Assembly: GCA_046328715.1 (NCBI GenBank)
Contig: JAXLWB010000014.1
Coordinates: 124,001-188,000 of the forward strand
Direction of reading: 5' to 3'
Source: JAXLWB01 sp046328715
GTDB taxonomy: Bacteria > Chloroflexota > Anaerolineae > Caldilineales > Caldilineaceae
DNA: 64,000 nucleotides
Part shown: positions 7,975-16,464 of the stretch, in pieces
Position numbering within the stretch: the first letter of the stretch is position 1
How the letters are laid out: every line of letters starts with the position of its first letter
Position numbers and translations under genes: made by a program
The notes under the pieces: model-generated
Database searches by the model: none
What the model was told of the DNA's origin: nothing
Seen by the model: only the letters and a program-made list of their open reading frames with translations

Positions 7975-8163
7975 TTATTCTTCGGTTGCAACTTCTACGA
8001 CCTGGCGACCGCGATAGTAGCCGCAGGATGGGCAGACGCGATGTGGCAGCATGCGCGAATTGCAATTGGAACATTGCACTAGCTTCGGCACGCCAATGGC
8101 GTCGTGTGAACGGCGGCGGTGCTTTTTGCCTTTGCTTAATTTGCGCTTGGGTAAGGGTCCCAT
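7975..8163 (-). CDS. rpmF: Large ribosomal subunit protein bL32
   Basis: A structural protein of the 50S subunit near the peptidyl-transferase region. The 62-aa product starts MGPLPKRKLSKGKKHRRR, the usual basic L32 start. It then carries a zinc ribbon CSNCNSRMLPHRVCPSCGYY with both CxxC pairs intact, so this is the zinc-containing form. AAGGAGAG precedes the ATG. It follows yceD by 47 bp, the widespread yceD-rpmF arrangement, and is closed by the terminator at 7906-7944. Confidence 0.96.
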   Translation of the reverse strand: MGPLPKRKLSKGKKHRRRSHDAIGVPKLVQCSNCNSRMLPHRVCPSCGYYRGRQVVEVATEE

Positions 8164-8210
8164 GATTTCAAACTCTCCTTCGCAGTCAAATAACTGCTAA
8201 CAATTAATCG

Positions 8211-8798
8211 CTAAGAATTGTTTTGATTTTTCTTTTCTAATTCGAGCAGTGCTGCCCACCGCGGATCGATTTCCTGCGTATCGTTGTCTACATCCCCATC
8301 TTCGACCATGCGCACCCCTTCAAGGCTCTTCAGGTGTGCGGTGAGAAATGGGCATTGACCACTTCCTGCCCAGTTACAGGATGGATACATTGGCATCGCA
8401 ATCCAGATGTTCTGGCGTATCACTTCCTGCAAATCGAGGATGTGATGCTCATCAATGACAAGTGCACGATCTTCCCATTCATCCTTGTCACCTTCAAACT
8501 CATCTTCACGCAGCGCCCGGCCACTAAAGACTTCGGTGCTAGGATGGAAGCTTTCTTCTAGATAAAAACGTACGGCCACAGCAATTGGCTCAAGACAGCG
8601 ATTACAATTGACTCGAATGGCTGTACTCAGTTCACCTGTGGCAAGGATCCCACTATTGGTGCGCAACAGTTGCAATGTACCAACCATGGGTCCTAGAAAT
8701 CTCAGTTCTGGATCCAGCGTGCTCAGGTCTTCTTGAAGCTCATACCTGCGCACCGCTCCAGTTGTTTCTTTCAACAACTGCGCTACGTTGTATTGCAT
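8211..8798 (-). CDS. yceD: YceD/DUF177 family protein (23S rRNA accumulation protein)
   Basis: The 195-aa protein is a DUF177 member. Its middle has the family CxxC-like element NCNRCLEPI and a later CNWAGSGQCPF, and acidic stretches flank DRALVIDEHHILDLQEVIRQ. Homologues are needed for 23S rRNA accumulation in some bacteria and plants, and the gene is nearly always found directly upstream of rpmF, as here. GGGGAGAA precedes the ATG, and a near-consensus promoter lies at 8888-8916. The molecular mechanism is not established by the sequence. Confidence 0.85.
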   Translation of the reverse strand: MQYNVAQLLKETTGAVRRYELQEDLSTLDPELRFLGPMVGTLQLLRTNSGILATGELSTAIRVNCNRCLEPIAVAVRFYLEESFHPSTEVFSGRALREDEFEGDKDEWEDRALVIDEHHILDLQEVIRQNIWIAMPMYPSCNWAGSGQCPFLTAHLKSLEGVRMVEDGDVDNDTQEIDPRWAALLELEKKNQNNS

Positions 8799-8887
8799 AG
8801 CAAGTTCTCCCCATCAGCGCAGTATTTGATAAGAGCCGTACCCATAACAGGCTAAATGCTAAATATCAATCTGACAGGCAAGCGATT

Positions 8888-8916
8888 AGTATAAATCTCC
8901 GCTGCATTCCTGTCAA
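8888..8916 (-). promoter_or_regulatory. Near-consensus sigma70 promoter for yceD-rpmF
   Basis: On the minus strand TTGACA (8911-8916) is followed after exactly 17 bp by TATACT (8888-8893). Transcription would start about 80 bp upstream of the yceD ATG. Confidence 0.75.
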
Positions 8917-9032
8917 TATAAATGATGCTTTGCACTCAGTAAATGCCTTTTAGCCACAAACAATCCCATTCCTCTGAGCCCCTGTATGGGAAGCAAATTT
9001 TCGCTTCTCTGCCCTTGACCAGAGGGTTGCTT

Positions 9033-9497
9033 TTAGCCGTCTTTCCCCGGTGCCGGAGCGGATTGGCGACTTTTCATCACTTGCAATCCGTTGTCAACCT
9101 GAGTTGTAATTGACTGCAATTTGGAGGATAGCTCCTCTAATACACGGGTCGCATAGGCATCTGCCTCGTCGGCGCGGCGGCGGGCGGTGGCTTCGCTCTG
9201 TTGCATGATGCGTTCGGCCTCATCGCGTGCCAGCGCAATGATCGAATTTTCGCTGAGCAGTTCACGCGCTCGTTGCTTGGCCTGTTGCAGCAAGTTCTGG
9301 GCTTCTGCCTCGGCGTCGTTGAGAATGCGGTCGCGCTCTTTGAGCATACGTTCACTTTCCATCACAGAACTTGGCACTGTAATGCGCAGTCGTTCGAGCA
9401 TTTCGCTGAACTCGTTTGCATCGACAACTCGTTGGGTCGTAAATGGAATTTGTCGTCCCAGCCGCAATTTTTCTTCAAGCTGGTCGATTAACTGCAA
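9033..9497 (-). CDS. DivIVA-like / ATP-synthase-b-like coiled-coil protein, function unknown
   Basis: The 154-aa product is almost entirely helical and charged. A short N-terminal helix (LIDQLEEKLRLG) comes first. A long coiled coil runs through ERMLKERDRILNDAEAEAQ and on to about residue 140, and the tail is Pro/Gly-rich. The repeated Ala-Glu/Arg pattern resembles DivIVA and the stalk subunits of ATPases, but there is no membrane anchor. The likely start is a TTG at 9495-9497, with GGAGG 15 nt upstream, an unusually long spacing. It follows coaD by 27 bp and is probably co-transcribed with hemW-coaD. A cell-wall or division scaffold role is a guess. Confidence 0.7.
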   Translation of the reverse strand: MQLIDQLEEKLRLGRQIPFTTQRVVDANEFSEMLERLRITVPSSVMESERMLKERDRILNDAEAEAQNLLQQAKQRARELLSENSIIALARDEAERIMQQSEATARRRADEADAYATRVLEELSSKLQSITTQVDNGLQVMKSRQSAPAPGKDG

Positions 9498-9524
9498 GAT
9501 AGCGATGGGACACCTCCGTAATAA

Positions 9525-10064
9525 TTATTCTTTGCGGTCAAATTTGCCTTCGGTGCGCGTGGCCCCGGGTGATGTTGATAACTCAGGCAGATTGTAGTGA
9601 GCACGCAGCGCATCAATCACATGGCAGGGTGCCCATTTCCGAACGTCGCCGCCTAAACTGGCCACCTCTTTTAAAATGGTGGCACTGAGCATGGCAAACT
9701 CTCCGCGACAAAATAGACAACAATATTCAATCTCTGGCGCAAGCTCATTGTTGGCCCAGCCAATTTGATGTTCGTAGGTGAAGTCGGTCACGTTGCGCAG
9801 ACCGCGCACAATGACCGTTGCGTCCAAATGGCGTGCGCAGTCGATGGTCAAACCCACATAGCTAGAGACACTGACATTCGGCAAGTGACGAACGGCCTGA
9901 ACCGCCATTGCGACCCGTTCTTCGGTCGTAAACATCAATTTCTTGGGAGGTGCATCATACACGGACAGGATCACTTCGTCGAAAATGCGACTGGCGCGTG
10001 TGACGATATCCAAGTGTCCGTTGTGTAGTGGGTCAAAAGTGCCTGGGAAAATGGCCCGCGTCAT
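9525..10064 (-). CDS. coaD: Phosphopantetheine adenylyltransferase
   Basis: CoaD joins 4'-phosphopantetheine and ATP to give dephospho-CoA, the penultimate step of coenzyme A synthesis. The 179-aa protein has the nucleotidyl-transferase signature GTFDPLHNGH (residues 8-17) with the HxGH catalytic histidines. The conserved IVRGLRNVTDFTYE (RGLR.. family motif) and LSATILKEVASLGGDV near the C-terminus follow. About 20 extra C-terminal residues beyond the common 160-aa length are polar and probably disordered. The start codon overlaps the hemW stop by 4 bp, implying translational coupling. Confidence 0.95.
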   Translation of the reverse strand: MTRAIFPGTFDPLHNGHLDIVTRASRIFDEVILSVYDAPPKKLMFTTEERVAMAVQAVRHLPNVSVSSYVGLTIDCARHLDATVIVRGLRNVTDFTYEHQIGWANNELAPEIEYCCLFCRGEFAMLSATILKEVASLGGDVRKWAPCHVIDALRAHYNLPELSTSPGATRTEGKFDRKE

Positions 10065-11275
10065 AAAAACTCCATAAAAACTTGGTTGCCGATCATCAGA
10101 CCTGTGCTTGTCAAATGCACACGCTCTTTGTCGTTGGCAAGCAACCCTTTCGCCTCTAAGCGTGTCAATTCGTCGGAAAATACCGTGGCTAGTTCCTCGC
10201 CATGTAGGGTACGAAAACGCTGAAAGCTCACCCCTTCATCGATCAAGCGCAGACCCAACATCATCGTTTCGCCCATGCTTGTTCGCTCGTCGATCTCTTC
10301 GTGAAACTCTTCGACTGGTTCGCCTTGCGTGATTCTTTGCACATATCCAGCCACGGCTTTTCGATTGCCCCAGCGGCGATTGAAGGCTTGGCCCGCTTCG
10401 TCGCGCCAACGGAGATGGCTATGAGCCCCCGGACCAACTCCGAGATAGTCACCGTTGCGCCAGTAGAGCAAGTTGTGTTGGCTGGCGAGTCTGGGTGTGA
10501 TATCCACTTCGGGTGTCGTGGCTGCCGTCTTATCTTGCCTCGCCCAGTTCGACACCTCATAGTGCCGATACCCTGCCGTTTGCAGCCGTTTGATCGCATA
10601 TTCGTAATGCTCTGCAGCGATATCTTCATTGGGAGCGATGACGACTCCGGTCTTTACCCAGTGTGCCAGAGGCGTATTGGATTCTACAATTAAACTATAT
10701 AGGCTCAGATGTTCAGGCTGTAAGGCAAGTGCCTGGTCGAGTGTGTTGCTCCACTGCTGCGGGCTTTGCTCAGGCAAACCGAACATAAAGTCCAGATTGA
10801 GATTATCGAAACCCGCCCCTCGTGCGGCATCAATGGCTCGATAAACATCTTCTACGGAATGAATGCGGCCCAAGAAGCGCAGCTCTTCCGCCTGTAGGCT
10901 CTGCACCCCTAAACTCAGTCGGTTGACACCCAGCGAACGCAGTGTTGCAAACTTATCTTGGTCAACAGTTCCCGGATTGGCCTCTGATGTGATCTCTGCA
11001 TTGGCTACTACTTGGAAGTGCGTGTAAATCGTTTCAAAGAGTTGGGCGAGCTGCGAACTCTCGAGTACAGTCGGTGTGCCTCCGCCCAGAAAAATCGACG
11101 TGACTGGGCGTTTTGCCAGCGTTGAACTCCACTGACGCAGTTCTTGACAGAGCGCATCCACCGTACTCTGAAAGAGAGAATTCAACCCCGCATAGGTATT
11201 GAAGTCACAATAGGGACATTTCCTCTCACAAAAAGGGATGTGGATGTAGATTCCAAAAGCGGCGCTATCAGACAT
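10061..11275 (-). CDS. hemW: Radical SAM heme chaperone HemW (HemN-like)
   Basis: The 404-aa protein belongs to the coproporphyrinogen-oxidase-like radical SAM group. YIHIPFCERKCPYCDFNTYA holds the CxxxCxxC cluster ligands with the Tyr/Phe context, followed by FLGGGTPT (SAM binding) and a C-terminal HemN-type domain (ERTSMGETMMLGLRLIDEGV). The extra N-terminal residues of true HemN are absent, so heme chaperone is preferred over an anaerobic coproporphyrinogen dehydrogenase. I chose MSDSAAFGIYIHIPF because the longer frame runs back into the neighbouring gene. It overlaps coaD by 4 bp. Confidence 0.88.
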   Translation of the reverse strand: MSDSAAFGIYIHIPFCERKCPYCDFNTYAGLNSLFQSTVDALCQELRQWSSTLAKRPVTSIFLGGGTPTVLESSQLAQLFETIYTHFQVVANAEITSEANPGTVDQDKFATLRSLGVNRLSLGVQSLQAEELRFLGRIHSVEDVYRAIDAARGAGFDNLNLDFMFGLPEQSPQQWSNTLDQALALQPEHLSLYSLIVESNTPLAHWVKTGVVIAPNEDIAAEHYEYAIKRLQTAGYRHYEVSNWARQDKTAATTPEVDITPRLASQHNLLYWRNGDYLGVGPGAHSHLRWRDEAGQAFNRRWGNRKAVAGYVQRITQGEPVEEFHEEIDERTSMGETMMLGLRLIDEGVSFQRFRTLHGEELATVFSDELTRLEAKGLLANDKERVHLTSTGLMIGNQVFMEFL

Positions 11276-11285
11276 AAAGAATTGG

Positions 11286-11975
11286 CTACCGATTTTCCAG
11301 ACGGAAGCCATGACCGCGTACAGTAATGATATAGCGAAACTCTTGGTCTACCTCTTCGATACGTTCGCGCAAGCGGCGTACGAGCGCATCAATCGCCTGC
11401 TCGCTCACACCTTCGCCGCTGGCTTCCGGCCAAACTGCGTCGATGATCTGCTCTCGTGTAATCACGCCACCGCCGCTGTCCCAAAGCGCTTCGAGCAGAC
11501 GGTATTGATGCAAACTGAGTGGCGGATCGGCCAAAATGCCATTGATCCAAACCTGGCGTGTCTCCTTATCCAGCCGCAAGCCCATCTTCTCATTATCGAA
11601 AGTCAACGGAGCGGTAGCGCCCGCATCCACAAAGGCAAGTTTGAAGCGCAATGCAATTTGCAGTTCATCCCCGTTGTGTAAAGCCGCTGCTCCATCCACT
11701 TGTTGCCCATTCACATGGGTCCCGTTTTTGCTGCCCAGATCCTCAACTTGGTAGTTGTTGCCACTCCAAGTAATTCTTGCATGTTGACGGCTCACTTGTC
11801 GGTCAGGAAGGTGAATGTCACAAGTTTCGCCACGTCCGATCATCAATGCTCTGTTGCGATCTAGGGGCCAACGTCGGCCAGCTTCTGCACCGCGCTGCAG
11901 TACCAGCATGGCATTCTCTCGGGGTCTTGCTCCGCTATCGAAATCGCTAGCGGGCGGGGTCGAATCAATTGGCAT
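11286..11975 (-). CDS. FHA domain protein with C-terminal OmpR-type winged helix
   Basis: This 229-aa protein has two domains. Residues about 20-120 form a forkhead-associated domain that reads phosphothreonine: GRGETCDIHLPD, the core SRQHARI and GSKNGTHVNG are all present. Residues about 135-229 form a winged-helix DNA-binding domain of the response-regulator output type (LSLHQYRLLEALW, then SEQAIDALVRRLRERI, then ITVRGHGFRLE). It therefore looks like a transcription factor controlled by protein phosphorylation. A Ser/Thr kinase gene diverges from it 373 bp away, a likely signalling partner. hemW starts 10 bp downstream. Confidence 0.88.
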   Translation of the reverse strand: MPIDSTPPASDFDSGARPRENAMLVLQRGAEAGRRWPLDRNRALMIGRGETCDIHLPDRQVSRQHARITWSGNNYQVEDLGSKNGTHVNGQQVDGAAALHNGDELQIALRFKLAFVDAGATAPLTFDNEKMGLRLDKETRQVWINGILADPPLSLHQYRLLEALWDSGGGVITREQIIDAVWPEASGEGVSEQAIDALVRRLRERIEEVDQEFRYIITVRGHGFRLENR

Positions 11976-12348
11976 AGATTATCCTTCACTTAAAACAATT
12001 CTTCGCTAAACTTGCATATAAGATAAAATCATCTGGTATGATATGCGTAGGTCATTGTTAGTCTATCGTGCGCTCTGTTTGGAAATGATCATTTTGCGGT
12101 TTCAATACCTTCGTTTCCAAAGCAACCGCATTTTAGGCTGTCATTATACCAAAAATTGTGCAACCTAAAAATACAAACAAAATTAGCTGACAGGGCACAG
12201 CGTACTAGAAAGCAAGCAGTTGCGCCAAATTAAGGAACGCATCTGAACAAATGCTTTGGTAGAGGCATGTGCCAGATTTCTGTGCCGTACATCAGTCCGC
12301 AGTGGCCCGAGTCAGTGAATGAGATGCGCAATAGGAGCAAAGTTAGGC
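11976..12348. other. Divergent intergenic region between the FHA regulator and the Ser/Thr kinase
   Basis: About 370 bp without a supportable gene. A TTGCAT at 12012-12017 and TATGAT at 12037-12042 are 19 bp apart and give only a weak plus-strand promoter. The region must hold promoters in both directions, but I see no confident operator or terminator. Confidence 0.4.
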
Positions 12349-13374
<1,026 letters not shown>

Positions 13375-13382
13375 TAAAGCTG

Positions 13383-13432
13383 CAGGAGTCAAGGAGCAGG
13401 TTGCAAAACTGCAACCTGCTTCTTGACTCCTG
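13383..13432. terminator. Long hairpin between convergent genes (bidirectional terminator-like)
   Basis: Arms 13383-13405 and 13410-13432 pair over 23 bp with one wobble around a 4-nt loop. It sits in the 67-bp gap between the kinase (plus) and the desaturase (minus). No T-run follows, so it may act as an mRNA-stabilising structure or a Rho-independent stop of atypical form. Confidence 0.55.
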
Positions 13433-13441
13433 TTCCCTGCA

Positions 13442-14905
13442 TCAAATCAATCCATCTACAATTTTTGCTGAAGCAAGCACACCCGGTAGCCCGGCTCCCG
13501 GATGGGTTCCTGCTCCCACGAAGTAGAGGTTTTCGAAGTCCTCCGATCGATTGTGCGGACGGAACCAGGCCGATTGTAGCAAGGTTGGCTGCACTGAAAA
13601 CGCCGAGCCAAGATAGCTGTTGAGCGTGTTCTGAAAGTGAAGCGGGTCGATATAATGCTCAGCGACCAGATTGGCTTGCAGATCAGGAAGATAGTTTTCC
13701 TCCAGGAATTTCATGATCGCATCTCGATAAGGCTTGGCCTGTTTTTTCCAATCTACATTTGCTCCCAAGTGCGGCACAGGCGAGAGCACGTAGAAACATT
13801 CGTGGCCTTCGGGTGCCATCGCTGGCTCAGTCAGAGTGGGCATGTGCAGATAAAGTGAAAAGTCATCCGGCAGACGTTCATGGAAGATGTCCTTCAGCAA
13901 GCCTTGGTAGCGCTCGCTGAGAATAATGTTGTGATGGGCCAGCCTGCCGTCGTTATAGCGTCGCTTGGTGCCAAAGTAGATCACAAAGAGCGACATGCTG
14001 TACTTATAGCTTTTGATCCTGCGGTCAGTGTTTTTGTGGCGCACCTGACTTGGTAATAGATTCAAATAGGTCCAAGCCACATCCGCATTCGAGACCACAG
14101 CAGTGGCCTTGTGGATTGTCCCATCTGCCATGCGAATCCCACTGACCTTCCTGTCTTGCACCAAAATCTCCTTCACCTCTGCGTTTAGGTGAATTTTCAC
14201 ACCCAGTTCGCCAAGCAGTTTGGCAAAACCGTTGACGATCGAACCTGTGCCACCTGCGGCATAGTGCACTCCCCATTCGCGCTCCAAGTAATGAATCAAC
14301 ACATAAAGCGATGCCGCATCCAAGGGGTTGCCGCCAATCAGCAAAGGATGGAACGAAAAACACCGGCGCAGAAAATCGTTTTCGACGAACTGTGATACAT
14401 AAGCATAGACGCTTTTATACGACTGCAAACGTACCAGATCAGGCACAACTTTGATCATATCACTGATGTGGAGAAACGGCTTGTCGATCAGCGCCATGCC
14501 CGTTTCAAAGATCTCCTTGGTGGTGCCGATAAAACGTTCATAGCCTGCCATATCGGCTGGATTCCACTTTTCGATTTCGCTGAGGATGTATTGATGGTTG
14601 TTATTGTAATTGAAGGCGCGCCCTTGGTGGTCAAAAATGCGATAGAAGGGATCGCATGGAACAAGCTTGAAGTAATCCTCGCGCTTGCGTCCTGCCAACT
14701 GCCAAACCTCATCAAAGAGCCAAGGTGCTGTAATGACGGTGGGTCCGCCATCAAAGGTAAAGCCGTTGCTCTGATAGGTGTAGGCGCGGCCCCCCAACTT
14801 GTCGCGCTTTTCAAACAGCTCTACCTCAAATCCGCGTACTGCCAATCGGGCAGCAACACTTAACCCGCCAAACCCGCTGCCGATCACGATGATTTTTTTA
14901 CTCAT
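13442..14905 (-). CDS. crtI: Phytoene desaturase family FAD oxidoreductase (CrtI/CrtN-like)
   Basis: The 487-aa protein has the CrtI N-terminal FAD motif IGSGFGGLSVAARLA, then LFEKRDKLGGRAYTY and FDGGPTVIT, all characteristic of carotenoid desaturases. The C-terminus has LYFVGAGTHPGAGLPGVLAS, the bacterial-type phytoene dehydrogenase signature. It would introduce double bonds into phytoene or a related C30/C40 polyene in the membrane. No phytoene synthase (crtB) or other carotenoid gene is adjacent, so the exact substrate is open. CrtN, CrtD-type and related amine-oxidase-fold enzymes remain possible. Confidence 0.85.
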   Translation of the reverse strand: MSKKIIVIGSGFGGLSVAARLAVRGFEVELFEKRDKLGGRAYTYQSNGFTFDGGPTVITAPWLFDEVWQLAGRKREDYFKLVPCDPFYRIFDHQGRAFNYNNNHQYILSEIEKWNPADMAGYERFIGTTKEIFETGMALIDKPFLHISDMIKVVPDLVRLQSYKSVYAYVSQFVENDFLRRCFSFHPLLIGGNPLDAASLYVLIHYLEREWGVHYAAGGTGSIVNGFAKLLGELGVKIHLNAEVKEILVQDRKVSGIRMADGTIHKATAVVSNADVAWTYLNLLPSQVRHKNTDRRIKSYKYSMSLFVIYFGTKRRYNDGRLAHHNIILSERYQGLLKDIFHERLPDDFSLYLHMPTLTEPAMAPEGHECFYVLSPVPHLGANVDWKKQAKPYRDAIMKFLEENYLPDLQANLVAEHYIDPLHFQNTLNSYLGSAFSVQPTLLQSAWFRPHNRSEDFENLYFVGAGTHPGAGLPGVLASAKIVDGLI

Positions 14906-14947
14906 ATGAAACTTTCCTACTTCTACTGCGATTATAATAAGAACCTA

Positions 14948-15083
14948 ATAGACAAAGCAGAGAGACATTGCATGATCACAATGCGTAGGGGCACACCCTT
15001 GCGGTTGTCCATTCGGTGATGCAAGCAGGGCACCGGCAAGCGGATGCCCCTACAATGTTCCATCTTTGCTTTGCTTTGTCTAT
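14948..15083. mobile_element. 136-bp MITE-like element, copy 1
   Basis: Ends ATAGACAAAGCA (14948-14959) and TGCTTTGTCTAT (15072-15083) are perfect 12-bp inverted repeats. Inside, GTAGGGGC and GCCCCTAC arms form a second hairpin. No coding capacity. A second copy of exactly the same length lies at 60798-60933, with roughly 13 mismatches by eye. Small size, terminal repeats and multicopy state fit a non-autonomous element; flanking TA bases would suit a Tc1/IS630-type transposase, but that is inference. Confidence 0.8.
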
Positions 15084-15249
15084 AAGTTTTACCGCTCAAC
15101 TATGGGCTAGAAAAACTCCGACGCTCATTCGGTAATCAATTTGTGTTAGTCCAGTAATTGCAATGGTTTTGTACAACTTGTTTACCAGTATAGAGCTAAA
15201 TTAGGATCGATTTCGGTGAGAATGCTCCAATTTTCGGGAAAATTCCCTA

Positions 15250-15278
15250 TTGACCGAGTCAAAAATTTAGTGTATGCT
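15250..15278 (+). promoter_or_regulatory. Sigma70 promoter of the first cold-shock gene
   Basis: TTGACC (15250-15255) is followed after 17 bp by TATGCT (15273-15278). The predicted RNA starts near 15285 with AAGATGTTGTA, a sequence repeated at the predicted start of the second csp transcript, which supports both promoter calls. Confidence 0.75.
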
Positions 15279-15320
15279 AATTTAGCAAGATGTTGTATGT
15301 TCTACCACGAGTAAGTCCAT

Positions 15321-15357
15321 AGGTCACTCGGCTGGTATTAGCGGGTGGCCTATTTTG
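15321..15357 (+). terminator. Terminator-like hairpin in csp1 leader
   Basis: AGGTCACTCG (15321-15330) pairs with CGGGTGGCCT (15342-15351) with two G-U pairs, followed by ATTTTG. It lies about 40 nt after the predicted RNA start and corresponds to the stronger hairpin at 15927-15960 in the second leader. Conditional termination is inferred. Confidence 0.5.
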
Positions 15358-15361
15358 TCTG

Positions 15362-15416
15362 CTGAACACGGTTGCAATGAGAAGGGAAAAATCCAGTTCT
15401 CATTTGGGCTTCGGTT
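15362..15416 (+). repeat. CGGTTGC/hairpin element, copy M (cold-shock leader)
   Basis: CACGGTTGC (15367-15375) is followed by AATGAGAA and, after 13 nt, by TTCTCATT (15397-15404). It shares block and stem with the ribosomal-cluster copies but lacks a clear CAGAGC block. Confidence 0.6.
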
Positions 15417-15564
15417 GAGGGATATTATTTGTTGGGAACGACCACGTTTTGCTTGTATGTTGTAGGGTTATCTATCTGCCCCTTCAAGATACGAGATTAT
15501 CGTGCTGCAGGTAATCCAGAGCGCTCTATAGAAGCACTCAAATGTACTAAGGGAGTTTCCAACA

Positions 15565-15783
15565 ATGGCCGCACCAGTCACAAAGGGCACCGTCAAGTGG
15601 TTCAATGATCAAAAGGGATTTGGCTTCATTACACCCGAAAGTGGTGGTAAGGATGTCTTCGTCCATCACTCTGCTATCAAGGCGGAAGGCTTCCGCTCTT
15701 TGGCCGAGGGTGATCGCGTCGAATTCACGATTGAGCAAGGACCCAAGGGACCGTCCGCTGCAAATGTCAAGAAGGCCAGCTAA
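15565..15783 (+). CDS. cspA: Cold-shock protein (CspA family), copy 1
   Basis: The 72-aa protein is a single OB-fold cold-shock domain that binds single-stranded RNA/DNA as an RNA chaperone. KGTVKWFNDQKGFGFITPE contains RNP1 (KGFGFI) and the following KDVFVHHSAI contains RNP2 (VFVHH), with all the aromatic nucleic-acid-binding residues. AAGGGAG-like Shine-Dalgarno precedes ATG 15565. It is about 79% identical by eye to the second copy 583 bp downstream, and both have long duplicated leaders. Which copy is cold-induced cannot be told from sequence. Confidence 0.96.
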   Translation: MAAPVTKGTVKWFNDQKGFGFITPESGGKDVFVHHSAIKAEGFRSLAEGDRVEFTIEQGPKGPSAANVKKAS

Positions 15784-15853
15784 CTTGCATTTGCTAGGCA
15801 AGACGATCAGGTTAGGGTGTATTTCAGCAATGCATCCTCAGCTCGTGCAAAAT

Positions 15854-15882
15854 TTGCACATTGAATAAAATACAAGTATAAT
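15854..15882 (+). promoter_or_regulatory. Sigma70 promoter of the second cold-shock gene
   Basis: TTGCAC (15854-15859) and a perfect TATAAT (15877-15882) are separated by 17 bp. The downstream AAGATGTTGTA matches the predicted transcript start of the first csp gene. Confidence 0.8.
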
Positions 15883-15926
15883 CTAGTAAGCAAGATGTTG
15901 TAAGTTCTTTCACGAGTAATGTAGTG

Positions 15927-15960
15927 GGCCACTCGGACTTAGCATTCGAGTGGCCTTTTT
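15927..15960 (+). terminator. Intrinsic terminator (attenuator-like) in csp2 leader
   Basis: GGCCACTCG (15927-15935) and CGAGTGGCC (15947-15955) form a perfect 9-bp stem with an 11-nt loop, followed by TTTTTATTT. It lies 36 nt after the predicted RNA start and 190 nt before the csp2 start codon, so it would yield a short RNA of about 70 nt unless antiterminated. It could also end csp1 read-through. Confidence 0.7.
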
Positions 15961-15991
15961 ATTTGTTGGGAACGCCACGTTTTGTATTACG

Positions 15992-16025
15992 GCGATTTCA
16001 AAAGAAAACGTATCGATGAAATCGC
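15992..16025. repeat. GCGATTTCA/TGAAATCGC palindrome, copy 1
   Basis: GCGATTTCA (15992-16000) and TGAAATCGC (16017-16025) flank a 16-nt loop. The same arms recur at 16421-16455 and, with one fewer base pair, at 48502-48534. Confidence 0.7.
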
Positions 16026-16147
16026 GAAGCCGTTGCAAAAAGTTTAGAAACATCTCTACATTTGCAATGGCCTACCTGCTTTGGGTGTTCGTCTGTCGTT
16101 GACAACGACGCCCTGAATCGATTTTTGGGAAAAAGGAGTTTCCAACA

Positions 16148-16360
16148 ATGGCCGCAACAACAAAAGGCACCGTCAAGTGGTTCAACGATCAAAAGGGCTT
16201 CGGTTTTATTACTCCAGAGAATGGTGGCAAGGATGTCTTTGTCCATCACTCTGCGATTATGTCCGAAGGCTTCCGCAGCTTGGGCGAAGGGGATCGTGTT
16301 GAATTCAGCATTCAGGATGGCCCCAAGGGTCCGTCCGCTGCTGGCGTCAAGCGCGTCTAA
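16148..16360 (+). CDS. cspA: Cold-shock protein (CspA family), copy 2
   Basis: A 70-aa OB-fold cold-shock domain protein. RNP1 (KGFGFI) and RNP2 (VFVHH) motifs are intact, preceded by GTVKWFNDQ. The gene shares its GGAGTTTCCAACA ribosome-binding region with copy 1. It is followed directly by a strong terminator, so the csp pair forms its own unit. The tandem duplication looks old: the proteins differ at about 15 positions, while the functional motifs are unchanged. Confidence 0.96.
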   Translation: MAATTKGTVKWFNDQKGFGFITPENGGKDVFVHHSAIMSEGFRSLGEGDRVEFSIQDGPKGPSAAGVKRV

Positions 16361-16374
16361 ATTGACCTGCCGGT

Positions 16375-16418
16375 AAAAAAAGCGGAGATGAGCATCAACT
16401 CATCTCCGCTTTTTATTT
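16375..16418 (+). terminator. Rho-independent terminator of csp2
   Basis: AGCGGAGATGAG (16381-16392) and its exact complement (16399-16410) form a 12-bp stem with a 6-nt loop, preceded by an A-run and followed by TTTTATTT. The A-run means it may also stop minus-strand pheS transcription. Confidence 0.92.
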
Positions 16419-16420
16419 GG

Positions 16421-16455
16421 GCGATTTCAAAATAAAACTATTCTAATGAAATCGC
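16421..16455. repeat. GCGATTTCA/TGAAATCGC palindrome, copy 2
   Basis: Arms at 16421-16429 and 16447-16455 are identical to copy 1; the loop is 17 nt. It lies between csp2 and the convergent pheS stop. Confidence 0.7.
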
Positions 16456-16464
16456 TCAACCTCT

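Larger units (their letters stand above)
15285..15564 (+). other. Long 5' leader of the first cold-shock gene
   Basis: About 280 nt of untranslated leader, the long structured 5' region expected for cspA-type mRNAs. It contains a terminator-like hairpin (15321-15351), the structured CGGTTGC repeat (15362-15416) and a TATTTGTTGGGAACG-like segment near 15425 that recurs in the second leader. Similarity of the two leaders shows that promoter, leader and gene were duplicated as a unit. Confidence 0.65.
15784..16147 (+). other. Intergenic region and leader of the second cold-shock gene
   Basis: This 364-bp stretch has no gene. It holds the csp2 promoter, a leader of about 255 nt starting near 15891, a strong terminator-like hairpin and the GCGATTTCA palindrome. 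Apart from a short hairpin-like AATTTGCAC segment over the promoter, I see no separate terminator for csp1, so csp1 transcripts may read into this leader. Confidence 0.6.
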
